Assembly (NCBI GenBank): GCA_023362775.1
Contig: JALMGJ010000005.1
Span: 82,935,921 to 82,999,920 of the forward strand
Source of the DNA: Charina bottae
Lineage: Eukaryota; Chordata; Lepidosauria; Squamata; Charinaidae
Reading direction: 5' to 3'
DNA: 64,000 bases
The notes under the pieces were generated by a model that was given only the letters and a program-made list of their open reading frames with translations, made no database searches and had not been told where the DNA came from. Both the position numbers and the translations under genes were made by a program. Shown here in pieces: positions 22,101 through 32,064 of the stretch. Each line of letters begins with the position of its first letter. The first letter of the stretch is position 1.

Positions 22101-22957
22101 AATTAGCTCATCTGGCTGTGTTTCCTGTCTGGTCTGCCTTGCAAGGCTAACATCAATCTTGCAAGTCTGAAAGTATATCTCCCCTTCCTTCTTCCTTACT
22201 TTTAAACTGCATGTTCAAATGATCATTGTAAAAAGAGAAAGCCATGTACTCAGTTGTATTAAAGCCCTTTTCTTTCTTCCCTTTAAAATGGCTCTGTCCA
22301 TGCAGCAGTGGTATGTGTGTTCCTTTTCCTTACATTTACTTTTTTATATATAATAATTTTATTAGACATTACAATTAAAAAGATAAAAGCTAATACAAAC
22401 TAAAAACAGAAAAGAGTAAAAATAAAAAGTGCAAAAAAGAGAGTAAGAATAGAAAGAAAAATATATAAATGACTTCCTCATCACAAGTACCATATAAACA
22501 ATTTTAATAAAGTATCACCTTCTCTTAAAATACAATAAAGGATCTCTTCTTCCTATATCTCATCTCTTATCTATAAACAAAACTTTACAGCCTCATCGTT
22601 CAGTCCTGGTCAGCAAAAGTCCATTAAGGGTTACCAGAGACAGCAACATATCTATTTTAGCCTTGATCAAATAAACCAACTTTATATTCCTTCCTTTTAC
22701 TTTTGACAATCTTGGTCTTTAATCCCTTCAAATAATGTCCCAGAACTTGATTTCTTTTTATTTATTTTTTTGTCCCTTCTCACAAAATCCTTCAAAATTT
22801 TTAACAGGTCTCTTTTGTAAATCCAATATAGGAAAGTTATCCAAGTCACTCTTTTAGCTTGTTATTTCTATATTCCTTTTAATTATTAAGACATAAGTCA
22901 GTTTCATTTGTATATCCAGTATATAATCTTTTTCTCAATTCTTATCTCGGCAGCCAT

Positions 22958-23748
22958 CTATCTACAAAAGCCGACATCGACGCTGAAATTCAGCATCGCC
23001 TGAGCTCTGCGAGTGTAGCTTTCTCCTGAATGAAGCGTAGAGTGTTTGAGGATCGGGACATTTGCAGGGAGACCAAAATGCTTGTTTACAAAGCCATTGT
23101 ACTACCAACCCTTCTGTACGCCTGTGAAACATGGACCCTCTACAAACGCCACCTCCAACTTCTTGAAAGATTCCATCAACGCTGCCTACGAAAAATTCTG
23201 CAAATTACTTGGGAAGATAGGCGGACTAATGTTAGCGTATTAGAAGAAGCGAAAACCACCAGCATTGAAACAATGATCATCCAACATCAACTTCGCTGGA
23301 CCGGTCATGTTGTTCGAATGCCTGACCATCGTCTTCCAAAGCAGCTACTTTACTCCCAACTTAAGAATGGAAAACGGAATATTGGTGGACAGCAAAAGAG
23401 ATTCAAAGATACTCTCAAAGCTAATTTAAAAAAAATATAATATCAGCATTGAGAACTGGGAAGCCCTAACTCATGAGCGTTTCAATTGGAGGTCAGCCTT
23501 TATTAATGGCGCTATGAACTTTGAAGAAACACGAGTACAGGGCGAAAGGGAGAAAAGAGCTAAAAGGGAGGCATGTCAGGCAAACCCTCATAATGACCGT
23601 CTCCCACCCGGAAACCTATGCCCTCATTGTGGGAGGTTGTGCGGATCCAGAATTGGCCTTTATAGCCACATACGGATCCACTGTTAAAATTTTACCTTTG
23701 GAAGACAATCTTACTCGGCTACGAGTGATCGCCAATGATAATGATAAT
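22958..23748 (+). mobile_element. LINE 3' end (RTE-like RT C terminus), 5'-truncated
   Basis: An insertion between two similar AATCTTTTTCT segments (possible TSD), ending in an (ATGATA)-type tail. The long frame at 23030-23440 encodes VYKAIVLPTLLYACETWTLY, HQRCLRKILQITWEDRRTN and HQLRWTGHVVRMPDHRLPKQ. This is the C-terminal region after the RT domain in a LINE clade common in vertebrates (RTE-like; the exact clade is uncertain). A CxxC zinc-finger tail (CPHCGRLC..SRIGLYSH) is encoded near 23615-23680 in another frame. Confidence 0.7.
23030..23440 (+). pseudogene. RTE-like LINE RT C-terminal frame (136 codons)
   Basis: An uninterrupted frame of 136 codons covering the conserved thumb/connection region of the LINE protein (LLYACETWT; LRWTGHVVRMPD; KRFKDTLKANLKK). 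It lacks the catalytic palm, which was lost by 5' truncation, and is frameshifted at 23435 in an A-run before the final zinc-finger segment. Confidence 0.7.
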
Positions 23749-24514
23749 CTTTTTCTGTATCATTCTTATAGCCTGTCATTGTTAAAGCCACATTCAAATA
23801 AATTTCAATCTTGCCCAGTAGAACTTGTGCATCTTCCATAACATCATTTACACAGTCTATCTATGATGGCAGACACTCTTAAAATTAACTTGTGTCCATT
23901 GTTCACAAATATCCTTCAATATTTCCAATGTTAAAAGTATTTTGCTCCATTCTATGTTAGCAAGTCAAATTTAAGTGTTTTTCTCCTTTAATTGTAATCT
24001 TTAGTTCCTTCTGGTTCCCTCTAGTGTCCAACCTTCAAAGTCCCATCCTATCATGTTTTTTTTAAAGAATTCAAAACAACAGCCATTTCCCACGGGAAGG
24101 ATTCTTATAATTAATTTCAAAATCTTACTTCAAATCCATCTGGACCCTTAGTCCGTTTATAACTTTCCAAAATCAACACTCTAATCGCCCTTTTGCTGTT
24201 TATTTACAATTTTTTTTCCTACATCCTTAAACTCGTACTTGAAACTTCTTTCACTAAGGATTGAAGGAAACTCACCCAGTGAATGCCATAAAACTTGCCA
24301 TTCCGAAGGTTCTTAATATTTGAAAAGCAGTAAAAATAGTAATTCCAAATGTGATTAAGAAATGAGGCTCGGCCAAACTTTGTGTCCATATAAGCTACAT
24401 TACTACTGAGCTTAGTTGGAATCCCTCGACTCCCAGCCACTCGACTCACAAGCCGACTGCAAAAACCTCGGTTCCTGCAGTCTACTCATGATGAGTGGCT
24501 GTCCGGAGTACATG

Positions 24515-25350
24515 TGGGTTATTTATTGATTTTTTTTTCAAATTTTACCACCGCCCATCTCCCCTGAGAAGAGGGACTCTGGGCAGTTTACAATAAAACT
24601 AACATTAAAACAGTAAGCATAAATACCATCTAAAATATAAATACAAATTACCAAATAAAAGTATAAAATAAAAATAAATATAAAATCCAAGTGGCCATAA
24701 ATGATCTAATATAGTGAGGAGAGCTCTAAGGCACCAGCCATCCCCAAGAATAACTATTCCCCTTCCTGCCCCAAGTGAGGCGGCAGAGCCAAGTCTTCAG
24801 GTTCTTCTGGAAGGTCAGGAGAGAGGGGGCTCACCTCACTTCCAGGGACAGAGTGTTCCAAAGGGTGGGAGCCACTGCAGAGAAGGCCCGCTTCCTGGAC
24901 CCCGCCAAGCGAAATCCTCTTACAGACGGGGTACGCAACATGCCCTCTCTGCATGATCGGGTAGGACAGGTCAATGTCATGGGGATGAGACGGCCCTTCA
25001 GGTAACCTGGACCCATGCCATGTAGGGCTTTAAAGGTGATAACCAACACCTTGAATTGGACCCGGAAGCAAACTGGCACCCAGTGCAGCTTGCGTAGCAA
25101 TGGTGTCACATATGCCGATCTAGGGGCACCAAGAATCACCTGCGCAGCCGCACTCTGGACCAGCTGAAGCTTCCAGATACTCTTCAAGGATAGCCCCATG
25201 TAGAGTGCATTGCAATAGTCTATATTTCATGATCTTTCCTTATCCAGAGAGATTTTGCTAGCCAGGATCCACCATCTGGCCACCGATCTCTGCCGTAATG
25301 CCATCCCTGCTCTTTCAGGGACGTCTAGTTCACGATATCTTCACTGGAAG
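24515..25350 (-). mobile_element. L2-group LINE 3' end, minus strand
   Basis: On the minus strand 25199 to 24831 encodes MGLSLKSIWKLQLVQSAAAQ, LLRKLHWVPVCFRVQFKVLV and ALHGMGPGYLKGRL, the terminal region of L2-clade ORF2. A 3' UTR with CCCAGAGTCCCTCTTCTCAG on that strand follows. It matches 53020-53700 closely. The left end has an A/T-rich tail. Confidence 0.85.
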
Positions 25351-25901
25351 TCCCCCTTTCCTTACATTTACAATAATCTTTTGAACATAAAGTGTTGAAA
25401 AACAGGACTGTAGATATTGCAGCAGCACACACATTATTCAGATTTTTTTTAAAGGATCATAATTTTGTAACGGATTAAGTGATCTCAGCTGTCAAGAAAT
25501 TATATCTGGATTTCAAAAATTTATATTATGAGTGTATAATATAATATATGATTATGAAATAGACAGATAAAATGAATATTTTGCAGGGAGTGGTGATTCC
25601 CATGAACATTGGGGCTTTGATTCAGACTGGCATTAGTAAATACCGATTTTATTGAAAAATGTCAGTCTATTGCACAATGCATTCTAATTAGATTTAGGAT
25701 CTTAAGACAGAGAGATAGAGAATTAGTTCTTGTGATACATGTCCATCTTAGTGTGGCACTAAGACTTCAAGCTGTAGTAAGTAGAGTGCTACTACAAACA
25801 ATTCCAGGAGTTTAAGGATCTTTGACCTACATGGCCAATGCACAGCCATTTGAATAAGTTATATATCTCTTCTGTATATATTCCAGAGCAGGAAAAGCAT
25901 A
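25351..25901. other. AT-rich intronic sequence, nothing recognised
   Basis: No motif, repeat terminus or splice-bounded frame was recognised. Confidence 0.4.
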
Positions 25902-26040
25902 TAGGTAGTTCTCATTTAGTAACTGCATTTGGGACTGGAAACTTGGTTGTTAAACAAAGTTGTCACTAAGTGAAAAATCACATGACCGCAACTGTGCTTA
26001 CGATTTTTACTTCAGCTTTCCTTTGCTTTACAGCATCAGA
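25902..26040. mobile_element. TA-flanked MITE, partial
   Basis: Begins TAGGTAGTTCTCATTTAG after TA and continues with GGGACTGGAAACTTGGTTGT and a TCACATGACCG motif, as in the copies at 29955 and 47437. The right half is missing. Confidence 0.6.
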
Positions 26041-26505
26041 AGGATACGACCCCAAACAGCTGGGTGAGCCCAAATGGTGGGGAATGTTTCTGGAACTTGA
26101 TTCACGAGGAAGCCGGGTAAAATGGCAAATCTTATAGCCTTTTCCCCCCACTCCCCCGCCCTTTGGAATGCTAACCCTGGCACTGGGATAATTAGCAAGA
26201 AGAGAATTGATGTTTGTATTTACATTCATTGGAGAGGAAGGGATTACAAGAGAGTAAGCAGACACACAATGGGGGATACACATCAAAAGGAATGCGTTCC
26301 AGTTAGCTGTTTGCCCAGCATGCTCGCAGCTCTGCTTAGGAGGCAAACAAAAGCCTTTAGTGCGAAACTAATTAAGGTCTTGTCAATTCCAGGCAGTAGC
26401 AGGGGCAGGTTTCTGATCAATTAATTACAGTTACAGAGCTGAGCTTGTTAACTTGTGGTTAGCACTTGCTGTGCTGTGCTGTGGAGAAAAGCAGCTCAGG
26501 ATATA
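26041..26505. other. Intronic sequence, nothing recognised
   Basis: No repeat or coding similarity was recognised before the Tc1 element begins at 26506. Confidence 0.4.
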
Positions 26506-26760
26506 CAGTCAGGACCAGAAATATTGGAACAAGGATAACTGTTTTGGCAGTTGGCCTCTGTACATGACCACATTGAAGTTGAAAGGAAACACACCCAGAT
26601 GGGAGCGAAGTCAGGACTTTCAGCTGTAATTCAAGGGGTGTGACAAAAGTGGGGCACTAAACATTCAGGAAGTACAGCCAGTGGCATACACACACATCCA
26701 TCGTTGGTGGCTCATAAGTAATGGAACAAACCAACATCATTACAAACATAAGGATCACCT

Positions 26761-27701
26761 TTAATACCTGGATGAAAATCCTTTGCAGTCAATGACTGCC
26801 TGAAGTCTGGAACCCATGGACATGACCAAATGCTGAGTTTCCTCCCTCGAGATGCTTTGCCAGGCCTTTACTGCAGCTGCCTTCAGTTGCTGCTTGTTTG
26901 TGAGTCTTTCTGCCTTCAGTCTTGTCTTCAGTAAGTGAAAAGCATGCTCTATTGCAGGGCTTTCCAAAGTTTTTCCCACGGCGACACCGGTGTTGGTGTG
27001 TCGCCGCGGGAAAACCCGGAAGTGCGGCAGCACGCAAAAACCCGGAAGTGCTGCTGCGCTTTCGGGTTTTGCGCGCTGCAGTTGGTGTGTCGCCGCGGGA
27101 AAACCCGGAAGCGCTGATGATGATCAGCGCTTCCGGGTTGTGTGGCGACACACCAGACTGTGTGTGGCGAGACACTTTTGTGTTGCGACACACAGTTTGG
27201 AAAGCTCTGCTCTATTGGGTTGAGATCAGGTGACTGACTTGGACATTGAAGAACATCCCACTTCTTTGCCTTGAGAAACTCTTGGGTAGCTTTTGCTGTA
27301 TGTTTTGGGTCATTATTCATCTGCAATATGAAGCGGCGTCCTATCAGTTTGGCAGCATTTGGCTGAATCTGAGCAGAAAGTATAGCCCTATACACTTCAG
27401 AATTCATCCTGCTGCTTTTATCAGCAGTCAGGTCATCAATAAACACCAGTGACCCGGTTCCATTGGCAGCCATACATGCCCATGCCATAACACTGTGGTC
27501 ATCCACTTTAGTTGTCTTCCGTGGTCTTCCAGGCCTTTTGCTGTTGCTGAGCTTGCCAGTTAATTCCTTCTTTTTCAGGATGCTCCAAACTGTTGTATTG
27601 GCCACTCCCAATGTTTTTGCTATCTCTCTGATGGGTTTATTTTGTTTCCTCAGCCTAATGATGGCCTCCTTCACTCACAGGGACACCTCTTTGGACCTCA
27701 T
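26761..27701 (-). pseudogene. Tc1 transposase, broken
   Basis: A cut-and-paste DDE transposase of the Tc1 group. The frame starts MRSKEVSL with a stop at codon 9, then EAIIRLRKQNKPIREIAKTL (paired-like HTH) and the GRPRKT hook. An internal deletion near 27510 removes the second HTH and the region with the first catalytic Asp. It resumes at HSVMAWACMAANGTGS and includes the second Asp in QMNNDPKHTAKATQEF and the SPDLNPIE motif with the last acidic residue. A 255-bp hAT MITE then splits the C terminus, which ends in QAVIDCKGFSSRY. Confidence 0.85.
26955..27209. mobile_element. hAT-type MITE inside the Tc1 element
   Basis: Inverted ends CAGGGCTTTCCAAAG and GTTTGGAAAGCTCTG are flanked by an 8-bp duplication CTCTATTG (26947-26954 and 27210-27217). 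The GC-rich interior has repeated AACCCGGAAG and GTGTCGCCGCGGGAA motifs. It shares termini with 61057-61302, so the two are one family. No transposase is present. Confidence 0.9.
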
Positions 27702-28062
27702 GTTAGGAGTTCCAGTGAACAGCTACCAAATGCAAATGTAACACTCAGAACCACCTCCAGGCCTTTTATCTGCTTGATTGGTCATGGGGTACCCAGGAAA
27801 CAGGCCACACCTGGCCATGCAGCTGCTTGTCAGCCATTCGTTCCATTACTTATGAGCCACCAACGATGGGTGTGTGTGTATGCCACTGGCTGTACTTCCT
27901 GAATGGTTAGTGCCCCACTTTTGTCAAACCCCTTGAATTACAGCTGAAAGTCCTGACTTCGCTCCCATCTGGGTGTTTCCTTTCAACTTCAATGTGGTGG
28001 TATACAGAGGCCAACTGCCAAAACAGTTATCCTTGTTCCAATATTTCTGGTCCTGACTGTGC

Positions 28063-28063
28063 G

Positions 28064-28106
<43 letters not shown>
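28063..28106. repeat. (ATACAT)n-type microsatellite
   Basis: About seven TATACA units directly after the Tc1 right end. Confidence 0.9.
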
Positions 28107-28107
<1 letters not shown>

Positions 28108-28590
28108 CAATTTATATAGCCGCCCATCTAAAACCAGTGACTCTGGGCGGCTAACAATAATAAAAACAATCGACAATAAAAACAATACCAAAAAATTAAA
28201 TATAAATATAAATACAGCCAAGAGAACTTAAAAGCCATAGGTGTTAACACAACCATGAAACGGAGCCCTTCACACACTTGGGGCCCCAGGCCTGGGCACA
28301 AAGCCAGGTCTTCAAGGCCTTCCGAAAAGCCAAAACGGTCGGAGCCATCCTCCGAGTCTACCATGGTAGAGATGGGCGGGGATAAATTCAAATAATAAAT
28401 AATAAATAAATAAATAATCTCAGGAGGAAGGATGTTCCATAGGGCAGGCACCACAGCAGAAAAGGCACATCTCCTGGTCCCCACCAGCCGACATTCCTTG
28501 GCTGACGGGACCCGGAGCACGCCCATCCTACTGGACTGGATTGGACGGGTAGAAATAACTGGGAAAAGACGGTCCCTAAGATAGCTTGTT
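28107..28590 (-). mobile_element. L2-group LINE 3' end, minus strand
   Basis: The minus strand reads AKECRLVGTRRCAFSAVVPA then LWNILPPEI, followed by a 3' UTR with an AGAGTCACTGG segment and a T-rich/AATA tail. It is collinear with 53300-53690. A short AATAAATAAATAAAT tract near 28396-28416 interrupts it. Confidence 0.8.
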
Positions 28591-28639
28591 TAGGCAATCT
28601 CTCCGCTCTGCGATGGGGGGGAAAGAAAGAAAAAAGGGT

Positions 28640-28789
28640 CAGGTACTGACTGTAATGGTGAACACATGTTTGAGAGGGAGACGCAGTGGTCATAAATGTG
28701 GGCATTGGTCGCAACGTTGCTTTTTCATCGCTGTCATAACTGTGGACAGTTGTTGTCCAAGGCAGTCGCTAAAAGAGGACTACCTGTAA
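28640..28789. mobile_element. TA-flanked MITE, right-end fragment
   Basis: Ends GAGGACTACCTG followed by TA. Internal GTGGTCATAAATGTGGGCA and GGTCGCAACG motifs match the family copies at 29955-30295. Confidence 0.65.
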
Positions 28790-29121
28790 AGGAGACGTAG
28801 GATCAACCCCCAAAATACTAGGTAGAAATACTATCATACTCAAGGATCCGTCTGGGTTACTGGTAGAAAGCTAAGCATGATAACTGCATATCTCTGAAGG
28901 AAAATGAAACCAAAATGAGACAATATAGCTCCAAATAATTTCTAGAACTTCAAGAAGCTGGCAATATTTCTTATTTTGATACATAAGCAATATACGTCCA
29001 CCTAAAAAGTGAAATGAAATCTCATTACTCGCAGTAAGCTTTCTCAAATCTCTGCAACTGGTTTCAGCCACTCATGCCCACATATTTCCAATCTTCCTGA
29101 AAGGCTAACTCAAACCTCACC

Positions 29122-29193
29122 TTCATTAATTCCTGCAGGGACTCAAGTTGCAGAAACTTGCTCTCTGTGATTAACTTCTCTGGATCACATTGC
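29122..29193 (-). CDS. GBF1: GBF1 exon d
   Basis: A 72-nt phase-0 exon coding 24 residues, QCDPEKLITESKFLQLESLQ then ELMK. It is flanked by an acceptor CTTTATAG and a donor GTGAGG. It continues directly from ...ALECIK of the previous exon and into ALISVTPDEETYDEED of the next one, the order expected for vertebrate GBF1. The downstream intron of 10.6 kb is filled with Tc1, L2, RTE-like and L1-derived elements. Confidence 0.95.
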
Positions 29194-29954
29194 TATAAAG
29201 GGAAAATTAAAAGGGACTGCATTAGGAGACAAACAAATTATTAATCTCGCAAAGCATACCTTGTAGAATGTACATAGTATAGAAAACCAAGTGTCCATGA
29301 ACAGTTCTAGAATATATTGCCTCTTTATTAATACCCCATACTAATTTTTAGGGCGAAGGACTTCTTGGTTTGACCCCAGCATCTTTTTCTTATGAAATTA
29401 AGGAGCATAGTTTCTTGAAAGGACTATGAGGTATAACAAATATAAATAGAACAAAATATATAAATCAAACAAATATACCTGTCCAATATATCTGAAAATA
29501 TATTGCAGCACTTAAGGTATAGAGGCTTCTAAGGAACTTAACGTTGCCTTTTTTTCATTTTTTTAGTTATATCATCTACTGATGATAAAATCCATTGTAA
29601 ATATCTTTTCCCCTAATCAGAGTGAAAGCTGTTAAATCTTATGTTAAAAACAGCCAACTATGCTGTTTTTCCTGTCTGCCATTAATCAGAACAATAGAGG
29701 AATGACACAAGGTTCCCTGCCAAAAGGTACCTAAGAGTTATCTATATTATATACATAATACTGACTTCCAAAGCAAAAGCCTCCCTTTAGAACATGAAGT
29801 GGTAATTATGGAAGTGATGATGGAGGGAAATACCACTTCTCTACCTGTTACTTATTTATCCCAATATAAGATACTATAAAACGTTTTTATTGCCATACCC
29901 ACCTTGAGCTCCCACCCAAAGGTGGTGATGGTGGTATGAATTATTGTATTACTA
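29194..29954. other. GBF1 intron, nothing recognised
   Basis: AT-rich intron sequence. A GGTGGTGATGGTGGT run near 29920 is the only local repeat. The MITE at 29955 follows. Confidence 0.4.
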
Positions 29955-30295
29955 CAGGTAGTCCTCTCTTAAGTATCACAATTGGGACCAGCAACTCTGT
30001 CGCTAAGCGACGCGGTCGTTAAGTAAGACATCACGTGACCACGACTTGCGATTTTACTGCCGGCTTTTCCACTGACTCTGCTTGTCGGAAGCCAGCTGTG
30101 AAACATGGCAATCACGTGACTGTGGGACACTGTGACAGTCATAAATGCCCACCGGTTGCGAAGCGCCCAAATCTCAATCACGTGACTGCGGGGACACTGT
30201 GATGGTCGTAAATGTGAGGACCAGTCATAAAGTTACTTTATGATGTAACTGTGAACGGTCACTAAACAGGGCAGTTGTTAAGCTAGGTATATCTG
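29955..30295. mobile_element. TA-flanked MITE, short complete copy (341 bp)
   Basis: TA then CAGGTAGTCCTCTCTTAAG at the left; GCTAGGTATATCTG then TA at the right. The interior contains GTCGCTAAGCGACGCGGTCG, ATCACGTGACC and ATCACGTGACTG motifs arranged roughly symmetrically, as in the larger fold-back copies. No coding capacity. The TA flanks suggest a Tc1/mariner-like target, but the superfamily is not proven. Confidence 0.7.
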
Positions 30296-30297
30296 TA

Positions 30298-30985
30298 ATA
30301 TAAATGTATGCATACATGACTATTATATATGTATGTATATATCTGGCATATACTATTTATTTTAACCATAGCATCTATCAATACTGTATATCCATTTGGA
30401 CTAGTGGCATTTTCTTATGAGACAAAAACGCCCACAGTTAGTCTTTAAAAGTACTTGTTATTGATAAATTAATTTGATATACAAATGTTAAAGACTGAAT
30501 GAAACAAAGAGATCCACATTTTGTTTAAATAATGGGAACTCTCAATGTCTGTATGAAACATTTCAAAACAACTTATAGCATATTCAGTCAACAGTATTTC
30601 AGACTTACTGGACCCCACTGAATCTGCATAAAAATGGAATGAGTAAATCACCGTGTTATTGGAAATGCAATGAAAATAACAATTAAAATATCTACTTCCA
30701 GTCTTCTAAAACAGTTATATTCTGGGAAGATGTAATTACACATAATAATTTGACTTTGAGGCATGGTTTAATATTTTCAGATGTCAATATTCTTTTGAAC
30801 ATGGACATTGACAGTTGAACAACAGAAACAGATTCATCACTTTCTTCTCGTTGCTAAGAAATCTGTTCTTCAACAATGGAAAGGTAAATTTATGGCCTTG
30901 ATTACTCAGTGGATTGAAGATTTGATGTTCTAGTTCATATGCATGAACTAGAATTATCAGTTATCTTTTAACTGAACCCAATTAC
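30298..30985. other. GBF1 intron, nothing recognised
   Basis: AT-rich intron between the MITE and the next GBF1 exon. No repeat was recognised. Confidence 0.4.
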
Positions 30986-31109
30986 CTTTATACATTCCAG
31001 GGCCATTTTCTTTGCTTCCTGATTCTCTGTGGATGGTCCTCTCATACCAGATTGTTCTGTGCCACTGAGTGTCAGCCAATTAACAAAAATTAACACTGTA
31101 GACTCACCA
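30986..31109 (-). CDS. GBF1: GBF1 exon c
   Basis: A 124-nt exon: one base completes the split Arg codon of the previous exon, followed by 41 codons beginning GESTVLIFVNWLTLSG and ending EAKKMALECIK. The acceptor is TTTTGTAG after a T-rich tract and the donor is GTAATT. The encoded segment is the conserved VNWLTLSG helix and Ser/Thr-rich linker of GBF1 between its downstream helical domains. The phase matches both neighbours, so the message is continuous through here. Confidence 0.95.
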
Positions 31110-31244
31110 CTACAAAAGAAAAAAAGTATGCTTAAAATACTGTATATGGAGGGAGGGAGAAACTATGCAAATAGTAAACTCAGTACCAGAGACCCAATCC
31201 TAATGCAGCCAAAAACCACCCATTTATTCTCAAGAGAGATAAAG

Positions 31245-31889
31245 TAAAGCACGACCACATCACTTAGTGATGGCATTCCTTGCAGTCCTGGTTGCCATTG
31301 TTAACTGAATCCCACAGTTGTTAGGAAAGGCAACTTCCTGCTGGCTTCCCACAACCAAAGTCAGTAGGGAAGCCAGCAGGAAGTTGCAAGTCCCAGGCTG
31401 GCAGGCAAGTAAGGGACTGCTGCTGGGTGGGGAAGGGAGGGTGTGGGGAGGGTGCACGAGAGGTGCTGCATGGGTTGGGGAGGGTGCAAGGGAGTGTGCA
31501 AGAGATGCCATGAGGGTCAGGGAGGATGTACAGAGGTGTGGCGTGGGTCAGGGAGGGGGTGGGGTGTGTGTGCGAGTGACCAGCGTGGCGTGAGCACAGA
31601 GGGGCTGGGGAGGGCGCGTGGGTGGGAAAGACTTACCCCAGCAACTTGCAACCTTCCCTGCCAGCTTCCCCACTGACTTTCTGGGAAACTGGCAGGGAAG
31701 GTTGCAAATGGCGATCACGTGATCGTGGGGTGCTTGGCAACCTAAGTGCGAACGGGTCACCAAGTACCAAGATCGCGATCACATGACCACAGGGGTGCTG
31801 GGACAGCCATAACTCCGAGGACCAGTCGTAACCACCGTTGTAACTTCGAACTGTCACTAAACAAATGATCGTAAGTTGAGGTCTACCTG
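31245..31889. mobile_element. TA-flanked fold-back MITE (about 645 bp)
   Basis: The right end is GTTGAGGTCTACCTG then TA; the left end is degraded. Inner arms are inverted repeats: CTTCCTGCTGGCTTCCCAC (31332-31351) against GGGAAGCCAGCAGGAAGTTG (31369-31388), and CTTGCAACCTTCCCTGCCAG against CTGGCAGGGAAGGTTGCAA near 31645-31707. The centre is a GT/GGGA-rich low-complexity tract (31425-31620). Confidence 0.75.
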
Positions 31890-32064
31890 TACAAGGTCTG
31901 CAAATGTATAAAAAGATATTTACAAAATGACTGAGGTATGGGAGAATCTCAAACATCACAATGGGGACAAAACATCCTCAGGAGACATAGAATATTGGGT
32001 GTAGAGGAAAAACTACGACAAAAAGCCATTACTGCTGGCTGGAACCTAATTAAGAGCAATTTGC

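Larger units (their letters stand above)
22345..24505 (-). mobile_element. L1-derived non-autonomous element, minus strand, split by a LINE end
   Basis: Reading on the minus strand, the 5' part contains GAGTGGCTGGGAGTCGAGGG (about 24425-24450), as in the plus-strand copy near 58137. The motif CACTAGAGGGAACCAGAAGG (about 24015-24035) is the 5' UTR motif shared with L1 at 3607 and the copy at 58762. The 3' part (22345-22955) matches 1-735 and ends near TTATTAGACATTACAATTAA on the plus strand. It is interrupted at 22958-23748 by a different LINE. It carries no RT of its own. Confidence 0.65.
26506..28059 (-). mobile_element. Tc1-type DNA transposon, defective
   Basis: A 1.55 kb element with long inverted repeats: CAGTCAGGACCAGAAATATT at the left, and its complement at the right ending CCTGACTG at 28059. 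Subterminal similarity extends about 200 bp inwards (both arms carry CACTTTTGTC and CAGCCAGTGGCATAC-type motifs). TA precedes the left end; the right TA is mutated. Its transposase gene lies on the minus strand and is interrupted by a hAT MITE. Confidence 0.9.

Noticed and set aside
28027..28231. Frames with Tyr-Thr or Met-Tyr dipeptide repeats
   Set aside because: Translation of the ATACAT microsatellite and the adjacent L2 tail.
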